NCBI GenBank assembly: GCA_038214135.1
Contig: JBBQSD010000040.1
Location: 1-45,962, forward strand
Length of the DNA stretch: 45,962 nucleotides
From: JANLSE01 sp038214135
Lineage (GTDB): Bacteria; Chloroflexota; Chloroflexia; Chloroflexales; Roseiflexaceae
Reading direction: 5' to 3'
In this document: positions 8,220 through 16,482 of the stretch, in pieces
Position numbering within the stretch: position 1 is the first letter of the stretch
Layout: every line of letters begins with the position of its first letter
Program-made: the position numbers and the translations under genes
The notes under the pieces: model-generated
What the model was told of the DNA's origin: nothing
What the model saw: the letters and a program-made list of their open reading frames with translations, nothing else
The model's database searches: none

Positions 8220-9410
8220 CTACCTCATCCATGGTGTACGCTGGTGCATGCTGCCATCCCAATAAATCAGCCGCCCACGACGGATTGTTGCGCGGACTCG
8301 TGGTGGCGAGCCATCTTCGACAAGCACCAGATCGGCGGCGTAGCCAGCCACAATCTGGCCGAGATCGGTGAGGCCCAATGCATCGGCGGGGTTCCGCGAT
8401 ACCAGTGCAATCGCTTCGTGCAATGGCGTGCCAGCCGCTGCTAATACCCAGGCTGCATGGAGCATCGCCGAGGGAGAATAATCGGCAGCCAGTAGATCAA
8501 CAACACCCGCCTTGATGGCGGCACGAGCACTGAGATTCCCTGAATGCGATGTTCCACGGAGCGCATTCGGCGCACCCATGGCGACGTGCATACCCTGCGC
8601 TCGCGCAGCGTGTGCAGCCGCCATTGCCACCGGAAACTCACTAATCGTCACACCCAGGCGAAGCATCAGATCAACCTTTTCGGGAGTATCATCATCGTGG
8701 GAGGCCAATGGCAATCCCTGGCTCTTGGCGATTGTCACCAATTCTCTGGCAACCCGCCAATAGCTATCATCCTCTTGTGCTCGCCGAATACGGGCATGCG
8801 CCTCAGCGGCAAGCTGATCTGTGGATGTGTTACGATAGGCAGCCAGATAGCTCACATAACGATCAACATCACGATACTGGCCCTGACCTGGCGTGTGATC
8901 CATCAGCGAAAGCAACTGTACATGGCCAGCAAGTAGAGCCGTGCGTAGTGGCTCGGCAACCGATGGAGTCGTCAGTTCATAGCGCGCATGCACCCGCAGA
9001 TCGATCAGCAATTCATCGCGTAGGTGGGCCACTGCACCAACCAGTTGTGCTGCCCGATCACCAGAGCGATGAACCTTGCGCTCTTCCGATTCCGGCTCCC
9101 AGAATGAAATCGAGGCATAGGCGGTTGTTATTCCGGCTGCAGCCAGGCGTCGATCAAGCTCGTGAATGGCCAGATCGAGTGGTAGATGAGCGCCATTACG
9201 TGGCTCAGCCTCCTGCTCGATCATATCGCCATGCATGTCGATCAGCCCTGGAATGGCTGTCAACCCATGCCCATCAACACGTTGCAGCGTGTCGTCAGCA
9301 GTGGTGACATCATCGGCACACACCTCTGCGATCAATCCGCCATCGATCCGAATTGAACCACGCTCCAGGGTTCTGTCGGGTAACACCACCCGAAGATTAG
9401 TTAGCCACAT
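8220..9410 (-). CDS. phnM: PhnM, ribosyl-phosphonate triphosphate diphosphatase
   Basis: A 396-residue amidohydrolase-fold enzyme. In the C-P lyase pathway PhnM removes pyrophosphate from alpha-D-ribose 1-(methyl)phosphonate 5-triphosphate. Family motifs and metal-site residues are present: PGLIDMHGD (His60), LMDHTPGQGQY, LASHDDDT, ISEFP, GAPNALRGTSHSGN and AADYSP. Length is normal. GAAGGA lies 8 bases before the ATG. It is the last gene of the phn operon, after the hexapeptide acyltransferase and a 250-base gap of repeats. A shortened paralogue lies upstream in the same operon, and this copy is the one that looks catalytically competent. Confidence 0.92.
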   Translation of the reverse strand: MWLTNLRVVLPDRTLERGSIRIDGGLIAEVCADDVTTADDTLQRVDGHGLTAIPGLIDMHGDMIEQEAEPRNGAHLPLDLAIHELDRRLAAAGITTAYASISFWEPESEERKVHRSGDRAAQLVGAVAHLRDELLIDLRVHARYELTTPSVAEPLRTALLAGHVQLLSLMDHTPGQGQYRDVDRYVSYLAAYRNTSTDQLAAEAHARIRRAQEDDSYWRVARELVTIAKSQGLPLASHDDDTPEKVDLMLRLGVTISEFPVAMAAAHAARAQGMHVAMGAPNALRGTSHSGNLSARAAIKAGVVDLLAADYSPSAMLHAAWVLAAAGTPLHEAIALVSRNPADALGLTDLGQIVAGYAADLVLVEDGSPPRVRATIRRGRLIYWDGSMHQRTPWMR

Positions 9411-9427
9411 GGGTCTATCCTTCGACG

Positions 9428-9571
9428 AGCGTTCAGCTCTCAGCGTTCAGCTCTCAGCTTCCAGTATTCAGGAGTCAGGAGTCAGGAGTCAGAATATGTC
9501 TCGTTAGCGTTCAGCTCTCAGCTTCCAGGAGTCAGGAGTCAGAATATGTCTCGTTAGCGTTCAGCTCTCAG
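9428..9571. repeat. Direct-repeat cluster upstream of phnM
   Basis: Tandem TCAGCTC-type units are followed by GGAGTCA units. A block of about 47 bases ending in ATATGTCTCGTTAGCG and TTCAGCTCTCAG occurs twice (from about 9467 and from about 9526). The cluster lies between phnM and the hexapeptide acyltransferase gene and shows no open frame of interest. Confidence 0.8.
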
Positions 9572-9660
9572 ACGATAGAAGTTTGTACAAACAATAGACT
9601 TGTAGTGCCAGTAAGATCGTTCATCTACACCAAAAGCTGATGGCTCTCCTGGCTGACGGC

Positions 9661-10320
9661 TCAACTACCAAAATCATACTTTTCTAGAAACAGCGGCAGA
9701 TTATTCAGATCCTCAAAGCGCGCCGCTAATGTCGCACGATCCCAATCCCACCATGCAATGGCAAGCAACCGCTCGGTAATCTGCGGTGGGAAACGCATGC
9801 GTAAGGGCCGAGCTGGCACCCCAACCACAATCTGATACGGAGCGACATTCTTCGTCACAATTGCGCCAGCCCCAACCACTGCACCCGTTCCGATTGAGAT
9901 ACCTGGCATGATCGTTGCTGCATGGCCAATCCAGACATCATGGCCAATCTGGCAAGAATGAGCACGCCGCCAATCGAAAAAGGCCTGCTGATCGCTCTCG
10001 GCAAAACCATACTGAGCGCGTCGGTAGGTCATGTGATGCTGCGTCACCCGATCAATTGGATGATTACCAGGGTTGATGCGCACATGCGAAGCAATCGAAC
10101 AGAACTTGCCAACATTGGAATAGATGATCGACACATTATCGGCAGCATAGCTATAATCGCCAAAACTGGTTTCGATCATGGTGCATCCAGGCCCAATATC
10201 GGTCCATCCGCCAACCTGGCAGGCATGTAATCGCGCACTTGGATGGATCGTCGGCTGCTCGCTAAGCTGGTGTGGGCCACTTGAGTGCAGTTGTTCAGGG
10301 AAGTTATTGATCTGAAACAC
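9661..10320 (-). CDS. Phosphonate-metabolism hexapeptide-repeat acyltransferase
   Basis: A 219-residue left-handed beta-helix protein with isoleucine/valine-rich hexapeptide turns (IGHDVWIGHAATIMPGISIG, AVVGAGAIVTKNVAPYQIVVG) and the NPGNHP segment. It corresponds to the xenobiotic-acetyltransferase-like group found in phn operons. Members are thought to acetylate phosphonates or pathway intermediates, comparable in role to PhnO, but the substrate is not established. The start is a GTG at 10320 with AAGAGGG 5 bases upstream. It lies between the two PhnM-type genes, separated from both by heptamer repeat clusters. Confidence 0.85.
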   Translation of the reverse strand: MFQINNFPEQLHSSGPHQLSEQPTIHPSARLHACQVGGWTDIGPGCTMIETSFGDYSYAADNVSIIYSNVGKFCSIASHVRINPGNHPIDRVTQHHMTYRRAQYGFAESDQQAFFDWRRAHSCQIGHDVWIGHAATIMPGISIGTGAVVGAGAIVTKNVAPYQIVVGVPARPLRMRFPPQITERLLAIAWWDWDRATLAARFEDLNNLPLFLEKYDFGS

Positions 10321-10334
10321 AGGCCCTCTTGTTT

Positions 10335-10443
<109 letters not shown>

Positions 10444-10446
10444 CGC

Positions 10447-11466
10447 CTACATCCGCCGATAGATTGGCACTCCGCGTCGCAGGGTCATCCGCACATGTGG
10501 GAGCCGCCCTGGTTCAACAAGCACGAGATCGGCCAATAAGCCCGGTGCAATTGCTCCTCGATCTGTCAATCCCAGCACTGCTGCTGGGTTGGTTGTTGCC
10601 ATTGCGACGGCAGCATGCAATGGTAGCTGCTGCTCACGTTCAAGCACAAACAATGCCTGAAGCAGCGAGATCGGCGACTCATCGGCAACTAGGATGGTGG
10701 CTATACCCTGGCGTAGTGCCTCACGTACATCCAACTCATTGGCAATGGATTGATCGCGTACAAGATCAGGGGCGCTGACCGCTATAACAAGGCCTTGGTT
10801 GCGAGCAGCCTGTGCTATTTCGAGTGTGCGGGGGAAGAGACTCAACTGAATACCCAATTCGCGAGCGCTGGCAACATCCTCAATACTCGCAAGCTGGTGG
10901 ATAGCCAGTGGAATCCGATGCTGCCAGGCCGCTGCCGCCACAGTTGCCATATCACCGGTAATAGCCCGCAACCCAACCAGATCGCAGAGTCCCTCGGCCA
11001 GTAGCATATCAACGAATGTAGGTGCATCAGGCAGATCGGGCGAGCATTGAAGGTGTATATGCAGATCGGTCAGGAATGTTGCCTGGTGGGCCATGATCAT
11101 TCGTGCAACTAATTTGACATGATCAGGACGGCGACTGCGCCAATGGGCATGGGCTGCGTCCAGCGTCAACACAACACATGTGGTTGTTAGGCCAGCACCA
11201 GCCAATCGTTTATCAAACTCATGCAGTGCCGCCTCAACTGGAAATAGCGATCCAGGGCGTGGTTCCAACTCGCGCTCCAGTAGATCACCACACAGATCGA
11301 TCAGCCCTGGCAGCGCAATCAACCCTTGCCCATCAAACCAGGGTCCCTGTGAATCTGCGGGCCGATCACCTGTAATGACAGCAGCGATTCGTTCGCCAAT
11401 GATCTCGATTGAGCCGCACTCAATCTCGCCATTCGGCAGAATAATGCGTAGACCAGTGAGCCACAT
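10447..11466 (-). CDS. Degenerate PhnM-like amidohydrolase paralogue
   Basis: A 339-residue protein clearly related to the phnM product of the same operon: both begin MWLT and share PGLID, LVLVE and the C-terminal RRG-x-x-IY. It is 57 residues shorter, and the motifs that hold the metals are largely gone: DMHGD is DLCGD (His to Cys59), the MDHTPGQ segment is absent, SHDDDT is IHQLAS, and the RGTSHSGN loop is RDQSIANE. One aspartate (VADESP) remains. By comparison with PhnM this is probably not a diphosphatase; a structural or regulatory role, or a different activity, is possible. The frame is intact with no stop or shift, so it appears maintained. It lies 32 bases after phnL. Confidence 0.85.
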   Translation of the reverse strand: MWLTGLRIILPNGEIECGSIEIIGERIAAVITGDRPADSQGPWFDGQGLIALPGLIDLCGDLLERELEPRPGSLFPVEAALHEFDKRLAGAGLTTTCVVLTLDAAHAHWRSRRPDHVKLVARMIMAHQATFLTDLHIHLQCSPDLPDAPTFVDMLLAEGLCDLVGLRAITGDMATVAAAAWQHRIPLAIHQLASIEDVASARELGIQLSLFPRTLEIAQAARNQGLVIAVSAPDLVRDQSIANELDVREALRQGIATILVADESPISLLQALFVLEREQQLPLHAAVAMATTNPAAVLGLTDRGAIAPGLLADLVLVEPGRLPHVRMTLRRGVPIYRRM

Positions 11467-11498
11467 AGGGTGTTCCGTCTTCCGTAATTGGCGATAAT

Positions 11499-12212
11499 TT
11501 ATTCGGCATTCGCCCATTCGCCATTCGTCGGCGGTCGCAATACAATCTCGTGATCAACCAAGCCAGCCACATCTTCTGGATGATGAAACACGCCGATCAT
11601 TCCCACACCATGATCCTTTAATTCACGCAAGCGCCCAGCTAAGGCGGCACGTGCATTCGCATCGAGTGCGGCTGTCGGCTCATCCAGCAAGAGCAGGCGG
11701 CGCGGGTGGATCAACGCATGCACCAAATTGGTCTTTTGCTGCTCACCACCAGAGAACGTTGCCGGGTAGGCTGGCCAGATTTCGCGCTTCAGGCCAAATG
11801 CTTCGAGCCAGTGGCTCGCCTCGCGATAGGCATCTTCCGCAGCGATGCCTTCCTGAAGCAATGGCTCGACAACAAAATCCAGCGCGCTGACCCGAGGGCG
11901 AGGGCGTAGAAACTGAGTCACATGGCCAATCTCATGGCGGCGCAGATACACAATATCGACATCGGCAGCTCGGGCCAGATCGATTGTACCACCAAGCGAT
12001 TGATAGAGCGCCTGGCCTGTTGTCGGCAGGTAGGTTCGATACAAACAGCGCAACAGCGTCGATTTGCCGACCCCATTCGGGCCACGTAGCAACACAAATT
12101 CCCCAGGCCGCAATCTGAAACTTACTTGGGCAAATGCGGCGATCTCACGCCCAAGCTGATGGACAGTAAACGATTTCGAGAAGTTCTCGACTTGCAAAAG
12201 AGTATTCATCAT
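11499..12212 (-). CDS. phnL: PhnL, ABC-type ATPase of the C-P lyase system
   Basis: A 237-residue ABC ATPase with Walker A GPNGVGKST, signature FSGGEQQKTN, Walker B LLLLDEPTAALDA and a His switch in GVFHHPEDVA. The PhnL signature and the long VDIVYLRRHEIGHVTQFLRP segment separate it from transporter ATPases. In E. coli, PhnK and PhnL bind on the PhnGHIJ core, and their ATPase cycle is proposed to open the complex; no transporter permease is involved. It overlaps phnK by the 4 bases ATGA, indicating translational coupling. Confidence 0.93.
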   Translation of the reverse strand: MMNTLLQVENFSKSFTVHQLGREIAAFAQVSFRLRPGEFVLLRGPNGVGKSTLLRCLYRTYLPTTGQALYQSLGGTIDLARAADVDIVYLRRHEIGHVTQFLRPRPRVSALDFVVEPLLQEGIAAEDAYREASHWLEAFGLKREIWPAYPATFSGGEQQKTNLVHALIHPRRLLLLDEPTAALDANARAALAGRLRELKDHGVGMIGVFHHPEDVAGLVDHEIVLRPPTNGEWANAE

Positions 12213-13012
12213 AGCTTCGCATTCACCAACTGTTGCGTATAGGGGTGTTGTGGATCTTCAAGCACCTGGTCGGTCAGCCCTTGCTCAACAACAGCACCAC
12301 GCCGCATGACCATCACCCTATCGGCGAGCATGCGGATAACGCCAAGATCGTGTGAGACAATCACCGTTGCCAGCTGTAGCTCGCGCTGCAATCGGCGAAA
12401 CGTATCCAGAACAACCGCCTGGATCGACACATCAAGGCCAGTTGTTGGTTCATCGAGCAGCAGAAGTGCCGGGCGCAATGCAATCGCTTTGGCCAATTGT
12501 ACCCGCTGTTGCATTCCGCCAGAGAGTTGCATCGGCAGATCGTCAATCCTATCGGCGGGGAACTCTGAAACCGCCAGTGAATCCTGAGCAGCACTGCGCA
12601 GGCGCGCAAAACGCCGCTCACCAGCCAGAATCAGGCGTTCGGCCACATTGCCACCATTTGTTGTTCGCATCCGTAGCCCAAGATGCGGGTTCTGGTAGAC
12701 AATCCCGATCCGTAGCACACGTACCAACCGCCGTTGCAGTTTGTCTAGCTCAAACAGATTATGTCCAGTTCCCTCAGGAACATCGAGCCGGTAATCGCCT
12801 GCATCTGGTGGCTCTTCCAGGTTCAACAGGCGCAGCACCGTCGATTTGCCCGAACCGGACTCGCCAACGATGCCAAGAACTTCGCCGGCCTGCACCGTCA
12901 GATCAACACCATCGACTGCCACAAGTGAGCCATAGTGCTTTACAAGGCCACGCGCGGAGAGCAATGGTTGGTTTTTCACCAGCAGTGGGCTATTGAATGG
13001 CTGATGTATCAT
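12209..13012 (-). CDS. phnK: PhnK, ABC-type ATPase of the C-P lyase system
   Basis: A 267-residue ABC ATPase with Walker A GESGSGKST, signature LSGGMQQRVQLAKA, Walker B LLLLDEPTTGLDV and H-loop VSHDLGVIRML. Its overall similarity is to oligopeptide-type ATPases, as expected for PhnK, which docks on PhnJ in the C-P lyase core complex. Position directly after phnJ and coupling to phnL support the call. The ribosome site (GAGAG) is weak. PhnK is retained although PhnJ has lost its cluster cysteines, which suggests the core complex still assembles. Confidence 0.93.
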   Translation of the reverse strand: MIHQPFNSPLLVKNQPLLSARGLVKHYGSLVAVDGVDLTVQAGEVLGIVGESGSGKSTVLRLLNLEEPPDAGDYRLDVPEGTGHNLFELDKLQRRLVRVLRIGIVYQNPHLGLRMRTTNGGNVAERLILAGERRFARLRSAAQDSLAVSEFPADRIDDLPMQLSGGMQQRVQLAKAIALRPALLLLDEPTTGLDVSIQAVVLDTFRRLQRELQLATVIVSHDLGVIRMLADRVMVMRRGAVVEQGLTDQVLEDPQHPYTQQLVNAKL

Positions 13013-13057
13013 AGCTACTCTCGATAGTAATATTACGGGAAGATCTGGCTTATTCCC

Positions 13058-14050
13058 TCACTCCTGCTGCGCTTCCCCTCTCCCAGTGGGAGAGGGGCCA
13101 GGGGTGAGGGGATCTTGCTTGAGCACACCATCAATATAGAATCGCCCAGCAGCATCATAATATGTCTCGCCGATCTCGGTTGGCTCACCCCGATTGTGCC
13201 TAGCCAGCTTCTCGGCATAGCCCGTATCGGAAAGCTGATAGCGCTCGGTGCCATCCGGTTGCGGGATCACATTCATAAACTTATTGGTCGCGCCAGTCTG
13301 TTCGCACATCCGCCCGGCCTGGCTTTCGATCTGAAACGGCACATCGTCAAATTCGAGCGAACGCACATCGGTGTAGGGTGGTACAGCATACAACCGTTTT
13401 TCGCGCCCGGCAGCAAGCAGGGTTAAATGGGCTGCCTGATGCAATGCCGGGTTATCCCAGCGCGGGATCGGGCTGGGAGCCATGATATAGCGCTGATGAA
13501 CCACGACTGGGTAGCTTGAGCCACCAGTATAGGTTTCATAGCGCACCAACTGTTCGTACAGGCCAAGCCACATCAGTGCATAATCGGCCTCGGCGTGCAG
13601 ATCGCGAGCTTTGGATAGATCGGGTTGAACCTGCCGCAGTGGCTCGGGATCGGGCACCTGCAACACAAGCACCTGGCCCTCGCGCAAACGCTCTTCGGGA
13701 ATACGATGGCGGCTCTGAATGATGGTCGCAGCCAGTGTATCGGTCGTCGTTGCGACACCCGTCATGCGGGCGATAAAGCGCCGCAGATTGGCAGCATTGA
13801 CCGAATCGTCGGCACCCTGGTCGATCACCTTCACGGTATCACCTGGGCCAACCAAACTCAGGGTTGCCTGAAGGCCACCAGTACCCCATCCACGGGCGAT
13901 TGGCAATTCGCGGCTCGCATATGGCACCTGATAGCCAGGCAAAGCAATGCCTTTAAGAATCCGGCGGCGCAACTCGCGCTTGGCGAACTCATCCAGAAAA
14001 GCATAGCTATAATCCTGGCGTTGGGCAGCTAGTTCAGAAAGCTTGGTCAT
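13058..14050 (-). CDS. phnJ: PhnJ homologue lacking the iron-sulfur cluster cysteines
   Basis: A 330-residue homologue of PhnJ, the radical-SAM subunit that breaks the C-P bond. Strongly conserved: LPGYQVPY with the glycyl-radical glycine (Gly39, Gly32 in E. coli), GWGTGG, KVIDQGADD, IQSRHRIPE (His115, His108 in E. coli), SPIPRWDNP, AGREKRLYAVPP. The cluster region is altered. The E. coli pattern CxxC...C-SDTDY-C (Cys241, 244, 266, 272, recalled from published work) reads here as C249, Thr252, Leu273 and Ala279 in MCEQTGATNK and YQLSDTGYA. Cys249 is the only cysteine in the protein. A C-terminal extension ends in LTPGPSPTGRG, translated from an interspersed GC-rich repeat. It lies 3 bases after phnI. 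Confidence 0.92.
   Translation of the reverse strand: MTKLSELAAQRQDYSYAFLDEFAKRELRRRILKGIALPGYQVPYASRELPIARGWGTGGLQATLSLVGPGDTVKVIDQGADDSVNAANLRRFIARMTGVATTTDTLAATIIQSRHRIPEERLREGQVLVLQVPDPEPLRQVQPDLSKARDLHAEADYALMWLGLYEQLVRYETYTGGSSYPVVVHQRYIMAPSPIPRWDNPALHQAAHLTLLAAGREKRLYAVPPYTDVRSLEFDDVPFQIESQAGRMCEQTGATNKFMNVIPQPDGTERYQLSDTGYAEKLARHNRGEPTEIGETYYDAAGRFYIDGVLKQDPLTPGPSPTGRGEAQQE
13075..13111. repeat. GC-rich palindromic repeat inside the 3' end of phnJ
   Basis: Perfect 10-base arms CCCCTCTCCC/GGGAGAGGGG with a 3-base loop, followed by CCAGGGGTGAGGGG. Read leftward it encodes the LTPGPSPTGRG tail of PhnJ. The same family recurs at 17628-17666, where it is intergenic. It is a widespread REP-like sequence type. 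Confidence 0.8.
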
Positions 14051-14053
14051 ACA

Positions 14054-15127
14054 CTACTCATCACTCGCCCTGGCGCGATGGAGCGCATCCAGAGTACTGG
14101 CAAAGGTGACATAGTGGGGCAATTTGTAGTGGATACAGAAGCCGGATGCCTCAACCGGTTCGGTATGGTAGAGCACAAAATCCTCGGTATGCGCCGGGTG
14201 TGGGTTGGGCTTTTCCATTTCCAGATCAAGCATTGAACCAGCGATCACCTTGACTTCATTCCAGCCAAGGGTGGCAGCATAGCCAAGTTCGAGCGTATCC
14301 GCTGCCGCATTGCTGACCACTTCACCAGAGCTGATTCGCACGCGCCCGGCGCTAAACAGCACGCCTGTAATTGGATGGCGCAGTTGCACATCGGCATAGC
14401 CAAGCCGCACCTCATTGACTGTCGGATGAGCGAGGCCATAGCCACGCATACTGGCATAGCCAAGGGCCAGCACGCCACCGGTATCGGCGCGGGCCAGCGA
14501 TTGCAGGCGATGGGCGCGTGGAGCGGGGAAATCAACGGGATCGCGGGTCACATCGGGAATCTCCGATGGATGGATTGAGGCTGCTTCGGGCAATGGATCG
14601 AGCAAACCAGCCGCCCGCTGCCAATCCGCCACCGGAATTGGGGATCGCAAATGCTCCAAGCCTGATGTTTGATCAACAGATGGCAGTTCATTGGCAACCG
14701 CTTGCTCACCCGTGTTGTGTTGCGCACCATCCAACAATTCCAGGTGCAACAACCGATGGCTATAATCGAGGGTCGGGCCAAGAATTTGGCCACCAGGAAT
14801 ATCTTTGAAGGCTGCACAAATCCGCCGAACGGTTAGTATTTCTTCTGGGCGGATCAGTTCGGCATAGCCAAGCCGTGGCTGGGTCGAGCGATAGGCCCGC
14901 AGCAATAGAATTGCCTCATATAGATCGCCGCCTGTTTGCGCCAGGGCCAGCGCTGCCAAATCGGGGGCGTACAGCGAACCCTCACCGATCACTCTGTCGA
15001 TCAGATAGGGCATATGGCGCTCGATCAGCTGCACAAAGGCCCTATCGGGCGTACCATTCAGATTGCGAAAGAACTGCTCAGCGGCCTGGATTGCCTGCTC
15101 GCCGCCCTTCGCCGCTACATAGGCCAT
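14054..15127 (-). CDS. phnI: PhnI, C-P lyase core nucleosidase subunit
   Basis: A 357-residue PhnI. With PhnG, PhnH and PhnL it exchanges the adenine of ATP for a phosphonate; PhnI itself has nucleosidase activity. Landmarks are AYVAAKGGEQAI at the N terminus, FKDIPGGQILGPTLDYSHRLL, ALGYASMRGYGLAHP, and near the end EDFVLYHTEPVEASGF and IHYKLPHYV. His333 and His338 in that last motif match the two PhnI histidines (328 and 333 in E. coli) of the metal site shared with PhnJ. Start at 15127 is chosen for the domain start and AGGAG 10 bases upstream; the frame is open further 5' without sensible sequence. Confidence 0.94.
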   Translation of the reverse strand: MAYVAAKGGEQAIQAAEQFFRNLNGTPDRAFVQLIERHMPYLIDRVIGEGSLYAPDLAALALAQTGGDLYEAILLLRAYRSTQPRLGYAELIRPEEILTVRRICAAFKDIPGGQILGPTLDYSHRLLHLELLDGAQHNTGEQAVANELPSVDQTSGLEHLRSPIPVADWQRAAGLLDPLPEAASIHPSEIPDVTRDPVDFPAPRAHRLQSLARADTGGVLALGYASMRGYGLAHPTVNEVRLGYADVQLRHPITGVLFSAGRVRISSGEVVSNAAADTLELGYAATLGWNEVKVIAGSMLDLEMEKPNPHPAHTEDFVLYHTEPVEASGFCIHYKLPHYVTFASTLDALHRARASDE

Positions 15128-15254
15128 AAAACTCGCTCCTACGCCTGACGTTCTTGACCAGGTAATAATATGACAGGTGACTTGGTGACATCGGACTTGG
15201 TGATTGATCGGAGTGGTACAGCACTGAGCAAAGCACATGTCACCGTGTCACATG

Positions 15255-15806
15255 TCAGGGCGCAGGGTATACCAGGGTTGTACGCGGCAAACCGATCACC
15301 CGTTCGCCATCAACCAATAGCACATCCCAGCCAAGTGGGTAGCGGTTACTCGCCGCACGAAGCGCCCAAAAGCCATCCGGTAAGCCACCGACTCGTAGTT
15401 CAGTGCTACCCTGAATGCCAGGGCCACGCAGCCGAAAGCGTGAGCCATCACCCAATTGGCAGCCAATCACCAGCGTTGCCGATTGATCGGGATCGCGAAA
15501 GGTACCGATTGGAGCTACCCACAGCACACCCAGATCAGCACTGCAGAGTTGCGGGAAGAACTGATACATTGCCCGATCAGGGTCGCGCCTTCGAGCACCC
15601 ATCTGGGCAATCTGTTGGTTGAGCTGCGGATCAGGCGTATAGTAACTTGTCTCAAGATCCACCAGCGCCTCGGCAATCGCCAGTATTCCGGTTGCCTTCG
15701 TTCGGGGTAGCGCCTGTGGGCTACCGGGGTAACTCAGCGCCCACATCAGCGCTGTAAAGGTTGCCTGGGCTTGGGATTCGGCTGCTGTTCGGAGAGGAGC
15801 GCTCAT
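15255..15806 (-). CDS. phnH: PhnH, C-P lyase core subunit
   Basis: A 183-residue PhnH homologue. PhnH folds like a PLP-dependent transferase without the cofactor and dimerises in the PhnGHIJ core. Typical features are ATFTALMWALSYPG near the N terminus, the central TLVIGCQLGDGSRFRLRGPGI segment, and FWALRAASNRYPLGWDVLLVDGERVIGLPRTT at the end. It starts inside the phnG stop codon (TGATG, one-base overlap). A 127-base spacer before phnI contains GTGACA-type short repeats and no gene. Confidence 0.92.
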   Translation of the reverse strand: MSAPLRTAAESQAQATFTALMWALSYPGSPQALPRTKATGILAIAEALVDLETSYYTPDPQLNQQIAQMGARRRDPDRAMYQFFPQLCSADLGVLWVAPIGTFRDPDQSATLVIGCQLGDGSRFRLRGPGIQGSTELRVGGLPDGFWALRAASNRYPLGWDVLLVDGERVIGLPRTTLVYPAP

Positions 15807-16219
15807 CAGAATGTTTCCATTTCAACCCGTGTTGCCTCGACAGCCACCCGAAGCTGTTGATCTGCGGTCGCTTGCAGTGCCGCCTGGCGGGTCACAAAAT
15901 CGTTTATTTTCTGCGTCGCAATACTGCCTGCCCGTGCTGCATCGATCAGCGCAATTGCCAACGCCTGCTCAAGATCCCGCCCGAGGCAGGCAGCATAGCC
16001 CTCGGTTTCGGCCAAACGGATATACGCCTCGGCGATCAGTGCCTCACCAAGATAGAAGGCAGCACCCTTGACTGGCTCAATGGCTGGCAGCATAACCAAG
16101 CCGGTTCGATTACGAACAACCTCAATCGGGCCGAGATCGGGAATCAGATCCTCAGCAAACAACTTGACCTCCTGGGGCTGCGTCCGGCTGAGGATACTCA
16201 ATATGGTACTCTGGTCCAT
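15806..16219 (-). CDS. phnG: PhnG, C-P lyase core subunit
   Basis: A 137-residue PhnG homologue and the first gene of the phn operon. PhnG forms the central heart of the hexameric-shaped core with PhnI. It has the usual length and conserved VMLPAIEPVKGAAFYLGEALIAEAYIRL and GYAACLGRDLEQALAIALIDAA segments. I start it at the ATG at 16219; a GTG one codon earlier is possible. No phnF, phnCDE, phnN or phnP homologue is visible in this window, so uptake and the later ribose-phosphate steps must be encoded elsewhere if the pathway is complete. Confidence 0.92.
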   Translation of the reverse strand: MDQSTILSILSRTQPQEVKLFAEDLIPDLGPIEVVRNRTGLVMLPAIEPVKGAAFYLGEALIAEAYIRLAETEGYAACLGRDLEQALAIALIDAARAGSIATQKINDFVTRQAALQATADQQLRVAVEATRVEMETF

Positions 16220-16482
16220 CACAAACCTACAATTTCTGCACAGACGCGCGGCATCGTGGTTCTCTTGATAGCGTGTATCGTATGCTGAACATATAGCCTG
16301 AATGTACCCGCCCCGTGTTAGCAGTTGAGTGTGTCATCGTAAAGTTCCGATTAAGGGATTGTTTCCTGATCGATCATCGGTGGCTGGTGCTATACTAAAA
16401 TAGTATTCAGAAGTCAGGAGTCAGAAGTCAGAATAATTGCCATGCATATCAATGATCACCCTGTCACATATGGAGGTTCATC
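16220..16482. promoter_or_regulatory. Divergent promoter region of the phn operon and the DJ-1 gene
   Basis: The two promoters must lie in this 260-base gap. On the plus strand TATACT (about 16391) could be a -10 box, without a good -35. A GGAGTCA-type repeat follows at 16402-16435, inside the likely 5' leader of the DJ-1 gene. CTGTCACATATGG just before that gene resembles half of an enterobacterial Pho box but lacks a second half, so I do not call an operator. Confidence 0.4.

Noticed and set aside
12352..12996. A 214-codon rightward frame across phnK
   Set aside because: Antisense shadow of an ABC ATPase with all motifs in place.
16451..16465. Pho box before the DJ-1 gene and phn operon
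   Set aside because: Only one CTGTCA half-site is visible; the second half at the right spacing is missing and the motif is defined for enterobacteria.
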